From Paenibacillus sp. BSR1-1 (GTDB lineage: Bacteria > Bacillota > Bacilli > Bacillales > Cytobacillaceae), in assembly GCF_030403775.1 (NCBI RefSeq), contig NZ_JAQMWQ010000003.1, positions 372,001 through 436,000 on the forward strand: a stretch of 64,000 nt of DNA, written 5' to 3'. The position numbers and the translations under genes are program-made. This document shows, in pieces, positions 19,086 to 27,832 of this stretch. Below the pieces are notes generated by a model. The model ran no database searches. It saw nothing but the letters and a program-made list of their open reading frames with translations, and was not told where the DNA came from. Within the stretch, counting starts at the first letter, position 1; every line of letters begins with the position of its first letter.

Positions 19086-19800
19086 AATGAAATAGGGGGC
19101 GATCGGACTTTCATTTACCGTGAGAACCCTCTATTTCTCATTTGGGTCAATGAACCGGGGTTTCATTTACCGTGGGAGCTCTCTTTTCCTCTTTTGGGGC
19201 AATGAAAGGCCTTTTCATTTACCGTGCCAGCTCTCTTTTACTCATTTGGGTCAATGAACCGGGGTTTCATTTACCGTGGGAGCTCTCTTTTACTCTTTTG
19301 GGGCAATGAACCGGCTTTTCATTTACCGTGGGAGATCTCTTTTACTCTTTTGGGGCAATGAACCGGGGTTTCATTTACCGTGAGAAGCCTCTTTTACTTA
19401 TTTGGGTCAATGAACCGGGGGTTCATTGACCGTGGGAGATCTCTTTTCCTCTTTTGGGGCAATGAAAGGCCTATTCATTTACCGTGCCAGCTCTCTTTTA
19501 CTCATTTGGGTCAATCAACCGGGGTTTCATTTACCGTGGGAGATCTCTTTTACTCTTTTGGGGCAATGAACCGGCTTTTCATTTACCGTGGGAGCTCTCT
19601 TTTCCTCTTTTGGGGCAATGAAAGGCCTTTTCATTTACCGTGCCAGCTCTCTTTTACTCATTTGGGTCAATGAACCGGGGTTTCATTTACCGTGGGAGAT
19701 CTCTTTTACTCTTTTGGGGCAATGAACCGGCTTTTCATTTACCGTGAGAACTCTCTTTCAGGCAATTAGGGCAATGAACCGCACTTTCATTTACCGTGAA
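19086..19800. repeat. 52-bp tandem repeat array 2 (14 units)
   Basis: TCATTTACCG (one TCATTGACCG) begins at 19111, 19163, 19215, 19267, 19319, 19371, 19423, 19475, 19527, 19579, 19631, 19683, 19735 and 19787: exactly 52 bp every time. Each unit has a palindrome ending in TTCATT (for example AATGAA-CCGGGG-TTTCATT or AATGAAAGGCCTTTTCATT), then TACCGTGGGAG and a T-rich tract. Unit variants are interspersed rather than blocked. The array fills the gap between the 3' end of the TPR/winged-helix gene and the 5' end of the ParB-like gene. It has no sequence homology to array 1 beyond the ACCGT word and layout. Confidence 0.95.
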
Positions 19801-19846
19801 AGCTCTTATCCACATGAATGAGGAAATGAATGTCCCTTTAAGCTTT

Positions 19847-20812
19847 TTAGCCTTCATCCGGCAATATATCCCCTGCCCGGCAGATCATACAAAAACCTAT
19901 TCCGGCTGCAAGCTTTCTTGCTCTTCTGTCTCTATTAGTATCTGGATTCCGAATCTGTACGGTCTCGATGATTTCGTCCCAAAAATGGATTCGCCTTTGC
20001 AGTCTATTAAGGGTTTGCCTAAGGAGGTCAGGTTCAATCTCTTGTCCCAATCCCTCAAAAAATCGATCCTCGATATCCTCGCCTGTCAGGGGCCTTCCAC
20101 CAGCCTGCAAAATAAAGTACAAGACTCGAAATGCAGTCGGCTCGAGCGAGATCGGTTGATGCCTGCCAAAATAAAGATGAACTCCATCATCCATGCTGCA
20201 TAACACAACCTGCTTAGCATCCCAATTATTTTCAATAATCATTTGAACTTTTTCGTCCGATATAAATTCTTCCTTTTCAGAAGCAATTTTTCGATAGAAT
20301 CTGTTTTCGAACAATTCGCCAATGGCCTCCAGCATTTCGCCGCGATATCGGCCAACCAGCTTTTCATCAAAATCTATATAAGGATTTTCGTTGCTCGCCT
20401 CCAATTCAGTTAATGCCTGCCTGGCAATAAAAATCCCACAATTCGCCATAAACATATTGGCGATCATCTCCTGGGATTCATTTAATCCTTCCAAATCAGA
20501 ACCTGCTAACGCCCGCTCAAAATGGAATAGAGCATCCGTATACATTTTCTTTCGATAAAATAAATGCGCCAGCCGGTAATTCGCCACGGGATGATCTTTC
20601 TGAAGGATGACAGCGGCCTTTAAATACCGCTCTGCCAGTTTAGGGTCAGGCTTTGCATTCATTTTAAAATGTTCTCCAAACCTTACATATAAAGTAACTA
20701 AAGCCTTTTGAGCAAATTGAACAGCAGCTTGATCACGCCTGTCCTTCGCCTCTCTTAGTTTCGCTTTCAACTTCTTTTCTTCCTCGTAAATCCACAAAAG
20801 CTCGTGCGCCAT
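19847..20812 (-). CDS. TPR protein with C-terminal winged-helix domain, putative regulator
   Basis: The 321-residue product starts with a charged helix, continues with TPR-like helical pairs (about 55-150), and has a C-terminal region (about 205-300) that resembles the winged helix of OmpR-type regulators (SLEPTAFRVLYFILQAGGRPLTGEDIEDRFF...LRQTLNRLQRRI). No receiver domain is present. I infer a transcription factor whose TPR part senses a protein or peptide. It is transcribed divergently from an M20 peptidase, and two GTGACA-type palindromes lie between them, which suggests autoregulation and control of the neighbour. The ATG at 20812 follows GAGGTAGTAGAG. No family name can be given safely. 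Confidence 0.65.
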   Translation of the reverse strand: MAHELLWIYEEEKKLKAKLREAKDRRDQAAVQFAQKALVTLYVRFGEHFKMNAKPDPKLAERYLKAAVILQKDHPVANYRLAHLFYRKKMYTDALFHFERALAGSDLEGLNESQEMIANMFMANCGIFIARQALTELEASNENPYIDFDEKLVGRYRGEMLEAIGELFENRFYRKIASEKEEFISDEKVQMIIENNWDAKQVVLCSMDDGVHLYFGRHQPISLEPTAFRVLYFILQAGGRPLTGEDIEDRFFEGLGQEIEPDLLRQTLNRLQRRIHFWDEIIETVQIRNPDTNRDRRARKLAAGIGFCMICRAGDILPDEG

Positions 20813-20836
20813 CTCTACTACCTCTCCCTATTTAAC

Positions 20837-20951
20837 TGTGACAGGGTGTCACAACGGAATTTATATAATCAAGTTGTTCCACTAGAGTAAATAGGAATTC
20901 TCGAAAACACAACAAAATCCCTTCTTTCTAGCGTGATGGGGTGTCACAACG
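20837..20951. promoter_or_regulatory. Paired palindromic operator candidates
   Basis: TGTGACAGGGTGTCACA (20837-20853, perfect 6-bp arms plus flanking T/A) and GTGATGGGGTGTCAC (20933-20947) both run on into ACG. They are 95 bp apart between the divergent TPR/winged-helix and peptidase genes. The shared core and the symmetric placement suggest one dimeric regulator binding at both promoters. Confidence 0.6.
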
Positions 20952-20996
20952 AAAAATGTACAATCGATTTATCATAACAAAAGGAGATGGTTTTGA

Positions 20997-22304
20997 ATGA
21001 AAAATCAAGAAATTTTATTAGCGAGACATGGACTTATGAAAAAGGATTTAGCCGGAAAAAAGGAAACTTTTGGGGCCAAGCTTTTATCTGAAACTTTAAA
21101 TCTAATGGTTAAATACGGTCAATCCCTGGATACCCTTCCGGAAAAAGAATTTATCACTCTTTTAAAGGAAGCATCAAGGATTGTTGATGGTCCTGGAAGA
21201 GAAATGTTAATCAACCCGCTTTTTTCAGATCTTCCGCTCACCATGATGGATTCCTATATTCGCGGCATGGTCCGCTGGATGAATGAACTGGGTATCTATT
21301 CGATTTGCAGCTGTGATGGTCATGGACATGGCCGTGCTAGAATCGACCTTTTAAAGCACCTTTCTTTTTCACAGATGAAGCTTCTCAAAACGGCTGCACC
21401 TGAAGGGATCCAGTTAAAAATAGAAAGAAAATCTGTTTTTCTCTACTACAAACGGATTGGAAGTTTATTAGATTATGCTGAAAACCTATATAGAGTATTT
21501 AAATCACCAGAGTACCTTAAAGACCTTGAAGCGGTTCACTTCAAACACCGGGTCATCGAATTGTTAAATATCCCTGGAATCAGCCAGGATGAAAGGAAAA
21601 TCAGGCTGTATCTTAAAAACAGATTATCGCCGCTCACGGATTACATGTACGTCGACCGAAAAGGAAATCTGCTAGCTTACAAATACTGTGGAGACGGACC
21701 AACCATCCTTTTATCGGCGCATATGGATACAGTGGAGGAAATCGCATTGGACCGGGATATCCTTGAGGAAGGTACGATTTTAAAAAGCTCTAAAGGCATT
21801 TTAGGCGCTGATGACCGCGCCGGAATAGCTGTTATCTTGGAACTTCTAGCTAACATTCAGCAAACGCATTTCAACGGTACCATTAAAATTGCTTTTACCG
21901 TGGAAGAGGAAATTGGCTGTCTTGGGTCCCAAAATATCGACCAAGATTTCCTTGAAGATGTGGATGGAGCGATTGTCATTGACAGGAGGGGTGAACGCGA
22001 TATTGTCACTTCATTCGCCAATATAGTGTCCTTCTGCCCGGTTGAATATGGACAGCTATTTGAAAAAGCAGGAAAGCTGGCGGGCATGGAGGATTGGAAA
22101 ATGACACCGGGCGGATTAAGCGATGCCAAAGTATATGCGGAACTCGGCATCCCTTCTGTTAACCTTTCGGCGGGTTATTACCATGAACACACCGATTTGG
22201 AATCCTTGAATTATAAAGCGGCATTTGAAACCTATCAATTGGTGATGTCCGTTCTCCACAATCAATTAATCAAAAGGGTTGAAATGCCTCTTTTTAAAAA
22301 TTAA
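20997..22304 (+). CDS. M20-family metallopeptidase with an extra N-terminal domain
   Basis: The C-terminal two thirds (about 190-425) is an M20 (PepT/ArgE-like) peptidase: SAHMDTVEE and the zinc-bridging DDRAGIA, followed by the catalytic EEE (TVEEEIGCLG) and a final HEHTDLE. The first 185 residues are not usual for M20 and contain CSCDGHGHGRARI (about 102-114), a Cys/His/Asp-rich motif that could bind metal. The substrate is unknown; the PepT-like core suggests small peptides. The ATG at 20997 follows AAGGAGATGGTTTTGA. It is divergent from the TPR/winged-helix regulator, whose candidate operator overlaps its promoter region. Confidence 0.8.
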   Translation: MKNQEILLARHGLMKKDLAGKKETFGAKLLSETLNLMVKYGQSLDTLPEKEFITLLKEASRIVDGPGREMLINPLFSDLPLTMMDSYIRGMVRWMNELGIYSICSCDGHGHGRARIDLLKHLSFSQMKLLKTAAPEGIQLKIERKSVFLYYKRIGSLLDYAENLYRVFKSPEYLKDLEAVHFKHRVIELLNIPGISQDERKIRLYLKNRLSPLTDYMYVDRKGNLLAYKYCGDGPTILLSAHMDTVEEIALDRDILEEGTILKSSKGILGADDRAGIAVILELLANIQQTHFNGTIKIAFTVEEEIGCLGSQNIDQDFLEDVDGAIVIDRRGERDIVTSFANIVSFCPVEYGQLFEKAGKLAGMEDWKMTPGGLSDAKVYAELGIPSVNLSAGYYHEHTDLESLNYKAAFETYQLVMSVLHNQLIKRVEMPLFKN

Positions 22305-22387
22305 TGAAAAATCAACATTCTCGATTTTTCCTTCCTGATACGATATAGTTATCTAAAAACTTATTGGATTTGAAAGGAGAAATATGG

Positions 22388-22933
22388 ATGTCGATTGCAG
22401 TAATTTATGGGGGAACCCGTCCGAAGGGCAATTCTGAACTTTTGACGGATCATGCGGTGCATGGAATAGCAGCCGAGAAAGTTTTTCTTAAAGATTATAT
22501 GATCAAGCCAATCGAAGATATGCGGCACTCCCCAGAAGGATTTCAGGACAGAAATGATGATTATAACTCTATCATTGATCGGATTCTGCCGCATGATATC
22601 ATTATTTTCTCTACACCCATTTATTGGTATAGCATGTCAGGAACGATGAAAAATTTTATTGATCGCTGGTCCCAGACACTTAGGGACGCCAATTATCCTG
22701 AATTTAAAAAGACTCTGTCATCCAAAAAAGCTTATGTGATTGCTGTTGGCGGCGATAATCCTTACATTAAGGGCCTGCCGATGATTCAACAATTTAAGTA
22801 TATCTTTGATTTTATGGGGATTGAGTTTGGCGGATACATTCTTGGGAAGGGATCCCAGCCAGGTGATGTATTACAAGACAAAGAGGCATTCTTCGCTGCT
22901 TCCCAATTAAATAATGGTTTGAAAAATTTATAA
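22388..22933 (+). CDS. ywqN: NAD(P)H-dependent FMN reductase/flavodoxin-like oxidoreductase (YwqN type)
   Basis: The 181-residue flavodoxin-fold protein has the phosphate-binding loop YGGTRPKGNSELLTDHAV (about 6-23) and the FMN-contact region STPIYWYSMSGTMKNFIDRW (about 77-96). It probably reduces FMN, quinones or nitro/azo compounds with NAD(P)H in the cytoplasm. Its length and motif spacing agree with Bacillus YwqN as I remember it, so the symbol is tentative. I chose the ATG at 22388, 8 nt after AAGGAG, over an upstream TTG. It may share a transcript with the peptidase gene, although a weak hairpin separates them. Confidence 0.8.
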   Translation: MSIAVIYGGTRPKGNSELLTDHAVHGIAAEKVFLKDYMIKPIEDMRHSPEGFQDRNDDYNSIIDRILPHDIIIFSTPIYWYSMSGTMKNFIDRWSQTLRDANYPEFKKTLSSKKAYVIAVGGDNPYIKGLPMIQQFKYIFDFMGIEFGGYILGKGSQPGDVLQDKEAFFAASQLNNGLKNL

Positions 22934-22940
22934 ATTTAAC

Positions 22941-22973
22941 GGGCTGATTTCCAATGGAATTCAGCCCTTTTTT
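22941..22973 (+). terminator. Terminator of the flavin reductase gene
   Basis: GGGCTGA and TCAGCCC, extended by TTCC/GGAA, form the stem; TTTTTTC follows. It also overlaps the 3' end of the convergent ABM gene. Confidence 0.9.
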
Positions 22974-22974
22974 C

Positions 22975-23301
22975 TTACATTTCAAAAAAGCTATGTCTTT
23001 CCACTTTACAAACTCGGAGAGAAAAATTTTTATACCATTCGCTTTTCCCTCTTGCCTGTGCAGCTTTGTGTTCAACTTGGTCCTTCCACTTCTTGATGGC
23101 TTCCAGTGAGTTCCAATATGAAACAGTGATGCCCAGTTCCGAATCACGGGCGCTTTCCACACCTAAAAATCCTTCATGCTGGGAGGCTAATTCGAGCATT
23201 CTATCTGCCATTTTTCCGTAACCATTATCGCCTTCTGTTCGCTGTGAAGCAAAGATCACAGCGTAATATGGCGGTTCTGGAGTTATTGCAATCCGGCTCA
23301 T
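22975..23301 (-). CDS. Antibiotic biosynthesis monooxygenase-fold protein (YqjZ-like)
   Basis: The 108-residue protein matches the ABM ferredoxin-like fold: an N-terminal strand YYAVIFASQRT, then a helix ADRMLELASQHEGFLGVESARD and the segment GITVSYWNSLEAIKKWKDQVEHKAAQ. It resembles Bacillus YqjZ. Members range from haem-degrading enzymes to quinol monooxygenases; without the haem-ligand pattern of IsdG being clear, I assign only the fold. The ATG at 23301 has GGAG 12 nt upstream, a rather long spacing. It is convergent with the flavin reductase gene. Confidence 0.8.
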   Translation of the reverse strand: MSRIAITPEPPYYAVIFASQRTEGDNGYGKMADRMLELASQHEGFLGVESARDSELGITVSYWNSLEAIKKWKDQVEHKAAQARGKSEWYKNFSLRVCKVERHSFFEM

Positions 23302-23328
23302 TTCAGCCCACCACTCCTTTTAAAAAAT

Positions 23329-23853
23329 TTACTTTCTCAAAATGCCTAAGTACTCTTTCCACGGCCCAACGTCAGTTCTGTATCTATTAGCCATAGCCCG
23401 TACAATTTGGGCAATGTGAGTTAAATCATGAACAACCCATGTAGAAAGCAATTCTCTTACTTTCACAAGACCAAGATCAGGGTGTGAACCTGTCAATTCA
23501 AGATGTATATCAGGATTAATTAACCCCAAGAGTTTTTGTATATTTTGTGTTCTCAATGTTTTAAATTCAAGCAACTTTTGTTCAATTGTCCTTTCGAAGT
23601 TTTCATTTATGTGTGAAAAACGATCAAAAGGCGGGAAGGATTTTTTAGATCCTTCCTGAAGAATAAATTCCAATCTTGGTACCCAATTTATCTTTTCTGC
23701 CTCAATAAGATGTTCAATTACTTCAGAAACATTCCAGGTTCCTTCACCTTCATTGCACTGCAGCCAATCATCAGATAAACTAGATAAAAAATTCTCCAAT
23801 GTTGGAGGAGTACGCTCCAGAACTTCAATAGCCTCTTTCATATTAAAATTCAT
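23329..23853 (-). CDS. DinB-family metal-dependent protein
   Basis: The 174-residue four-helix protein fits the DinB/YfiT-like fold. The expected metal-binding histidines are visible in [10 protein letters not shown] (about 46-55) and in [19 protein letters not shown] (about 140-158). Members include thiol S-transferases (mycothiol or bacillithiol) and damage-inducible proteins; in Bacillus, bacillithiol-dependent transfer is a reasonable guess. The ATG at 23853 follows AGGAGCGGTTAT. It may be co-transcribed with the ABM gene 27 bp downstream. Confidence 0.85.
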   Translation of the reverse strand: MNFNMKEAIEVLERTPPTLENFLSSLSDDWLQCNEGEGTWNVSEVIEHLIEAEKINWVPRLEFILQEGSKKSFPPFDRFSHINENFERTIEQKLLEFKTLRTQNIQKLLGLINPDIHLELTGSHPDLGLVKVRELLSTWVVHDLTHIAQIVRAMANRYRTDVGPWKEYLGILRK

Positions 23854-23922
23854 ATAACCGCTCCTTTCATAGATTATTCCAGTGTGACACTTAACAATTA
23901 ATCTCTTTCGAACACATTACTC

Positions 23923-26286
23923 TTAATTATCCCTGTTCACAATATAGTTCAACAAATGTTTCAAAAAAGAAGTTTTTCGCGGCACTTCCTGCAGTACTTC
24001 CATTGCCTGACAATAATGTTCCCACATCGCTTTTTTCGCGCCATCCATCCCTAGGATCGATACAAAAGTGGAATGGTTATTTTCCGCGTCTTTACCAATG
24101 GGCTTTCCGAGTAAATCCGAATCACCTTCAACATCCAGCAGGTCATCCTTAATCTGAAAGGCTATGCCGGCATGACGGGCAAATTTTTTCAATGCTTCCA
24201 TTTCATTTTCCTTAGCCTTCGCGAGTATGGCAGGCATGATAAGTGAAGCTTCGAATGCAATACCGGTTTTGTAAAAGCTCATCAAATTCAATTGTTGGAG
24301 CGTTAGTGGCTTTCCTCTTGAGTCCAAGTCCATTGCCTGGCCCTTACACATATCGGCCGTCATTTGCGCCGAATATCGAATCAAGTTCAGCACCGTTTCA
24401 GAATCAAACTGGATAAGGGATGCTTGTTCTTCAATCGCCTTTTGGGTCAGAAAAAGACCGGTTAATTCTGCTATCGCATTGTTATATACCATGTGCAGCG
24501 TTTGACGGCCCCTTCGAATGGCGGCATTATCCTGTGCAGGCAGATCATCAAAGATAAGGGACGCCGTATGCATATATTCTAAGGATTTCAAAAGGGGCAC
24601 GATGGCAGAAGGATCCAATCCATATTCGTTAACACCCATGACCCAAGTCATAATGGGTCTTAAACGCTTGCCATCACCTTCAAGACTATAATTGGCTGCA
24701 TCAGTGATGGGATCTTTCGGTAAAGAAGCCTTTTCGAGTTTAGTAATATATAAAATACTGTTGATCTGATTGCGGACAATTTCGATCGTATCTAAAAAAT
24801 CCTCCTGCTCTTTCCGTTCATTTTTCAAAGAGGTGATCATATGGTCCCGAAGCAGTTTATCAAAGAAATCGACATCATCCGCTTTACGGACCATTTTTTG
24901 AATAACACGATTGAAATTCGGAAACCCAGAAGCGAATAGCTCCATCACTTTATGGTATTCCTCGCTCCCCTTCCGTTCTTTAAATCGTTTTAACCCGTTA
25001 ATCGCTCGGTCCAATATCACTTCACAGGTCTTGTGATCGGAATGATAGACGGTATGTATTAAATGGGAAATGACCGCCCAGTATAATTCAAATGGATTGA
25101 TAAGGTCGGGACGCGTTTCATGATATTTCATGAAGTAAGTATAGGGAGTTACCGCCCCCTCCTCCATGTCCTCAAACATATCGGCAAAATCATCAGCAAG
25201 CTGGTTGTAAATGCCGTAAAAGAAGGTCCGGCTTTCAAAGCCCTCATCCTCAGCTGCACTGATCACGGATCGGACAATCAATCGGGAAGAAGACGATTTT
25301 AAGATGATCGGGACATAAAGATCTTCATTAGTGTACCTGTCATAAGATAAATTCTTTTCCCGATCTACTTCCTGGGAATGAAAAAACACAAAGGCCTGCT
25401 CGAAAAAATGGATTCTATTATCCGGCCGCTGGTGTGCCTTAATCGCCTCAAAGGCATCGCGGAGTTCAGAATGAATAAAACGGATCAATTCTGCGTTATC
25501 TCCCTCCCACTCCCTCAATTCCGGCACATTGCCTGTGATAAGAGTGGTCCGAATCAAATTGGAATATTGCTTTTTTTCATCTGCAGACAAAACTTTGGCA
25601 TCAAGAAGGTCGTCAATGAAGGGATAGGTCAGGCCGTAGGCATATCCAAGCCTAATTGCATGATCGAGTCTGATCTTACGTTCTGCTGGCGATAGTTTAT
25701 CGTCCATTTCTTCAAACTCGTGCATCAGCACACCAGCAATAATTTTAATAAGCTTTCGCTGGGCATTTTCAGCATCCAACCCATTTGGAATATGGGAGGA
25801 TACAATCTTAAGTTTATTTATCAGCCAGATAATGGCAGATTCAATGCCTTCGTTCTGAGCCCAGCGGTACAACCCGGCCATGCTGAACATGTCGGTATTG
25901 TCTTCTTTTTTGGTCAGATGACTTTTTAAATTGTTTACTACACTTCGAATTCTTTTTTTTGTTTCGGGTGAGTCCAGTGCTTTGCCGAGATCGCGCATGT
26001 AAAGATAGGAAATGCTTCGATCTAGATAACGGTCCAATTTGCCTGTGTAATCGAGCCATTGGATATAATTGTGGTACCCTTTGGGACCCGTTTTTTTTCG
26101 TGAAAATAAGGAAAGGAATGAATGGTGATGGATATGGTTTTGTTTCCAGGATTGGATGTCATTTATCAGGGTCGGGACAAAGGTCTTTTCTGAGACCTGA
26201 ACATATAGCGTTTCAAAATAACGAGCAGCCCTCTCCTCTGCACGCTGATAACATTCCTCTGCATTAATCATTAGCTCCACATTCAT
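23923..26286 (-). CDS. Large two-part polyprenyl diphosphate synthase
   Basis: The C-terminal third (about 530-787) is a standard trans-isoprenyl diphosphate synthase: GDGKRLRP (537-544), first Asp-rich motif DDLPAQD (580-586), and second DDLLD (714-718) preceded by FQIK. These bind Mg-diphosphate and IPP. The N-terminal 500 residues are helical and hold further Asp-rich motifs, IDDLLDA (224-230) and LADDFAD (363-369), which look like a diverged second isoprenoid-synthase fold. At 787 residues it is over twice the usual 290-350. I infer prenyl chain synthesis, possibly coupled to a terpene-forming step. The ATG at 26286 follows GAGGGA. Product and chain length are unknown. Confidence 0.8.
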   Translation of the reverse strand: MNVELMINAEECYQRAEERAARYFETLYVQVSEKTFVPTLINDIQSWKQNHIHHHSFLSLFSRKKTGPKGYHNYIQWLDYTGKLDRYLDRSISYLYMRDLGKALDSPETKKRIRSVVNNLKSHLTKKEDNTDMFSMAGLYRWAQNEGIESAIIWLINKLKIVSSHIPNGLDAENAQRKLIKIIAGVLMHEFEEMDDKLSPAERKIRLDHAIRLGYAYGLTYPFIDDLLDAKVLSADEKKQYSNLIRTTLITGNVPELREWEGDNAELIRFIHSELRDAFEAIKAHQRPDNRIHFFEQAFVFFHSQEVDREKNLSYDRYTNEDLYVPIILKSSSSRLIVRSVISAAEDEGFESRTFFYGIYNQLADDFADMFEDMEEGAVTPYTYFMKYHETRPDLINPFELYWAVISHLIHTVYHSDHKTCEVILDRAINGLKRFKERKGSEEYHKVMELFASGFPNFNRVIQKMVRKADDVDFFDKLLRDHMITSLKNERKEQEDFLDTIEIVRNQINSILYITKLEKASLPKDPITDAANYSLEGDGKRLRPIMTWVMGVNEYGLDPSAIVPLLKSLEYMHTASLIFDDLPAQDNAAIRRGRQTLHMVYNNAIAELTGLFLTQKAIEEQASLIQFDSETVLNLIRYSAQMTADMCKGQAMDLDSRGKPLTLQQLNLMSFYKTGIAFEASLIMPAILAKAKENEMEALKKFARHAGIAFQIKDDLLDVEGDSDLLGKPIGKDAENNHSTFVSILGMDGAKKAMWEHYCQAMEVLQEVPRKTSFLKHLLNYIVNRDN

Positions 26287-26432
26287 ACTATATGATCCCT
26301 CAACTTAATGTACTAAATTCTAAATCTACAATTATATTTATTTATTCAAAATCAATTATTATTATACTATACGAAGCCATTGTGATTCTTTATTATTTAG
26401 TAAGGATGGAAAATTGTTGGGAGGACGTCTAA

Positions 26433-26978
26433 ATGATTGCTAAGCAAAAAGAGTTTACTATTAATAATTTAAAATATATTGTACGTTCTGCAACTGAATC
26501 TGATGCGCAAAATTTATCTGAGGTTCGATTGCATGTCGATGGCGAAACAGAAAATTTAGACCGCGAACCAGGTGAGGCCTACATCGATGAAGCAGGTTTT
26601 AAACAGATCATTAAAGATGATAGTGAAAGTATGAATAACCTGTTTTTAGTGGCTCAAGCAAATGACAGAATCGTAGGTTTTTCAAGGCTCGAAGGAAGTA
26701 AACTGAAAAGAACCTCTCATAAAGTAGAATTTGGAATTTGTGTACTGAAAGAATATTGGGGATACGGAATCGGTAAAAACCTTTTAAGCGAGTCGATAAA
26801 TAGGGCAGACACTAATAATATTAAAAAAATCACACTGAACGTTCTCGAAACGAATGAAAAAGCGATCGAGCTTTATAAAAAATATGGATTTGAAGTGGAA
26901 GGTGTATTGAAAAGAGATAAAATTCTATCTGATGGGAATTACTATAACACCATCGTGATGGGAAGGTTTAACGGATAA
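26433..26978 (+). CDS. GNAT acetyltransferase
   Basis: The 181-residue protein has the GNAT acetyl-CoA site YWGYGIGKNLLSESI (about 110-124; R/Q-x-x-G-x-G/A type) and the closing segment NVLETNEKAIELYKKYGFEVEGV (about 138-160), typical of RimI/RimJ-type N-acetyltransferases acting on proteins, amines or antibiotics. The ATG at 26433 lies 8 nt after GGGAGG. It stands alone between divergent and convergent neighbours, so no substrate hint is available. Confidence 0.88.
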   Translation: MIAKQKEFTINNLKYIVRSATESDAQNLSEVRLHVDGETENLDREPGEAYIDEAGFKQIIKDDSESMNNLFLVAQANDRIVGFSRLEGSKLKRTSHKVEFGICVLKEYWGYGIGKNLLSESINRADTNNIKKITLNVLETNEKAIELYKKYGFEVEGVLKRDKILSDGNYYNTIVMGRFNG

Positions 26979-26988
26979 GAAACGAACA

Positions 26989-27009
26989 GCTCGGCCGTTT
27001 AAGCCGAGC
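26989..27009. terminator. Hairpin between convergent GNAT and J-domain genes
   Basis: GCTCGGC / GCCGAGC is a perfect 7-bp GC-rich stem. The flanking T content is low on both sides, so its efficiency as an intrinsic terminator is uncertain. Confidence 0.55.
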
Positions 27010-27017
27010 GGTTCCTA

Positions 27018-27806
27018 TCAATCTTCGATACTTTTTCTATAAAGATCATAGTCTGCTTTAACGAAATGAAAAGCCGCAGCGCTTCCTCCTTGATCCGGAT
27101 GAGTAATTTTCAATAATTTTTTAAATCCGGCTAAAACTTCTTTCTGCCCTGCCGTTTTTGATAGTCCTAACTTTTGACGAAAATCAAGATTTTTAGGCGG
27201 TACGATGGTCTGAGTTTTTTCAGGTTCCCTTTTGCCCTCTTTAGAAAGCTCTTCTCTTAATCTTAATAACTCATTCCGTAATTCCATATTCTCTTTCAGT
27301 ACTTTTCTGGTTTCAGATTGTAATTCATTTATTTCATTTTTTAGGCTGCTATTTTCTCTGTTTAATTTGTCCCGCTGCTGAATCAGCGTTTTAATGGAAG
27401 TTTGATGAAGTTCTTCGATTCCTCTAAGTTGGTCATCCTGAACTTTTATTTTTACTTGCAAATCACGGATGGCCTTATCCTGATCTGAGGATCGGGTTAC
27501 ATGCGGTGAAATGGTTTCCTTTGATATGTAATCTGTTATCTGGTCTCTGTCTCCAACCCTCTGGATCTTGCCTTCATTTAGCCAGCGTTGAACAACGTGG
27601 AGACCAGCACTAGCGGAAACACCTGCATCCTTTAACAGGTTAATAGCTTGATCGGTATCATCTAGAATGTATTCGGTTTTCCGGGGTCCTATTTTTCCCT
27701 CGTATTTAATTTTTCGCTCCCGCAGCCAGCGCTTCACCGTTTGAATGCTAATATCGTCTGGAACTCCTGCGTTTTTTAATAACTCAAAAGCTTGATCAGT
27801 ATTCAC
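27018..27806 (-). CDS. HTH/coiled-coil protein with C-terminal J-like domain
   Basis: The 262-residue protein has two similar N-terminal modules (TDQAFELLKNAG...VKRWLRERKI and TDQAINLLKDAG...VQRWLNEGKI, within about 1-85), each like a MerR-type DNA-reading helix pair. A long coiled coil follows (about 110-195), then a J-domain-like C-terminus (about 210-262) with HPDQGG. The HPD triad is what DnaJ-type partners use to stimulate DnaK. I chose GTG at 27806, 6 nt after AGGAGG; codons upstream overlap that site. Co-chaperone action on a DNA- or chromosome-bound target is possible. I do not recognise a named family. Confidence 0.7.
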   Translation of the reverse strand: MNTDQAFELLKNAGVPDDISIQTVKRWLRERKIKYEGKIGPRKTEYILDDTDQAINLLKDAGVSASAGLHVVQRWLNEGKIQRVGDRDQITDYISKETISPHVTRSSDQDKAIRDLQVKIKVQDDQLRGIEELHQTSIKTLIQQRDKLNRENSSLKNEINELQSETRKVLKENMELRNELLRLREELSKEGKREPEKTQTIVPPKNLDFRQKLGLSKTAGQKEVLAGFKKLLKITHPDQGGSAAAFHFVKADYDLYRKSIED

Positions 27807-27832
27807 ATTGAACCTCCTATCCCTCTTTTTCA

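Noticed and set aside
19380..19673. Plus-strand ORF of 97 codons in array 2, giving a 52-residue internal repeat
   Set aside because: The peptide repeat is only the 52-bp DNA repeat read over three units (156 bp). No ribosome binding site or codon bias supports it.
23923..26286. Two genes fused by a missed frameshift
   Set aside because: The frame is open throughout with no internal ribosome binding site near residue 500, so a single long protein is more likely.
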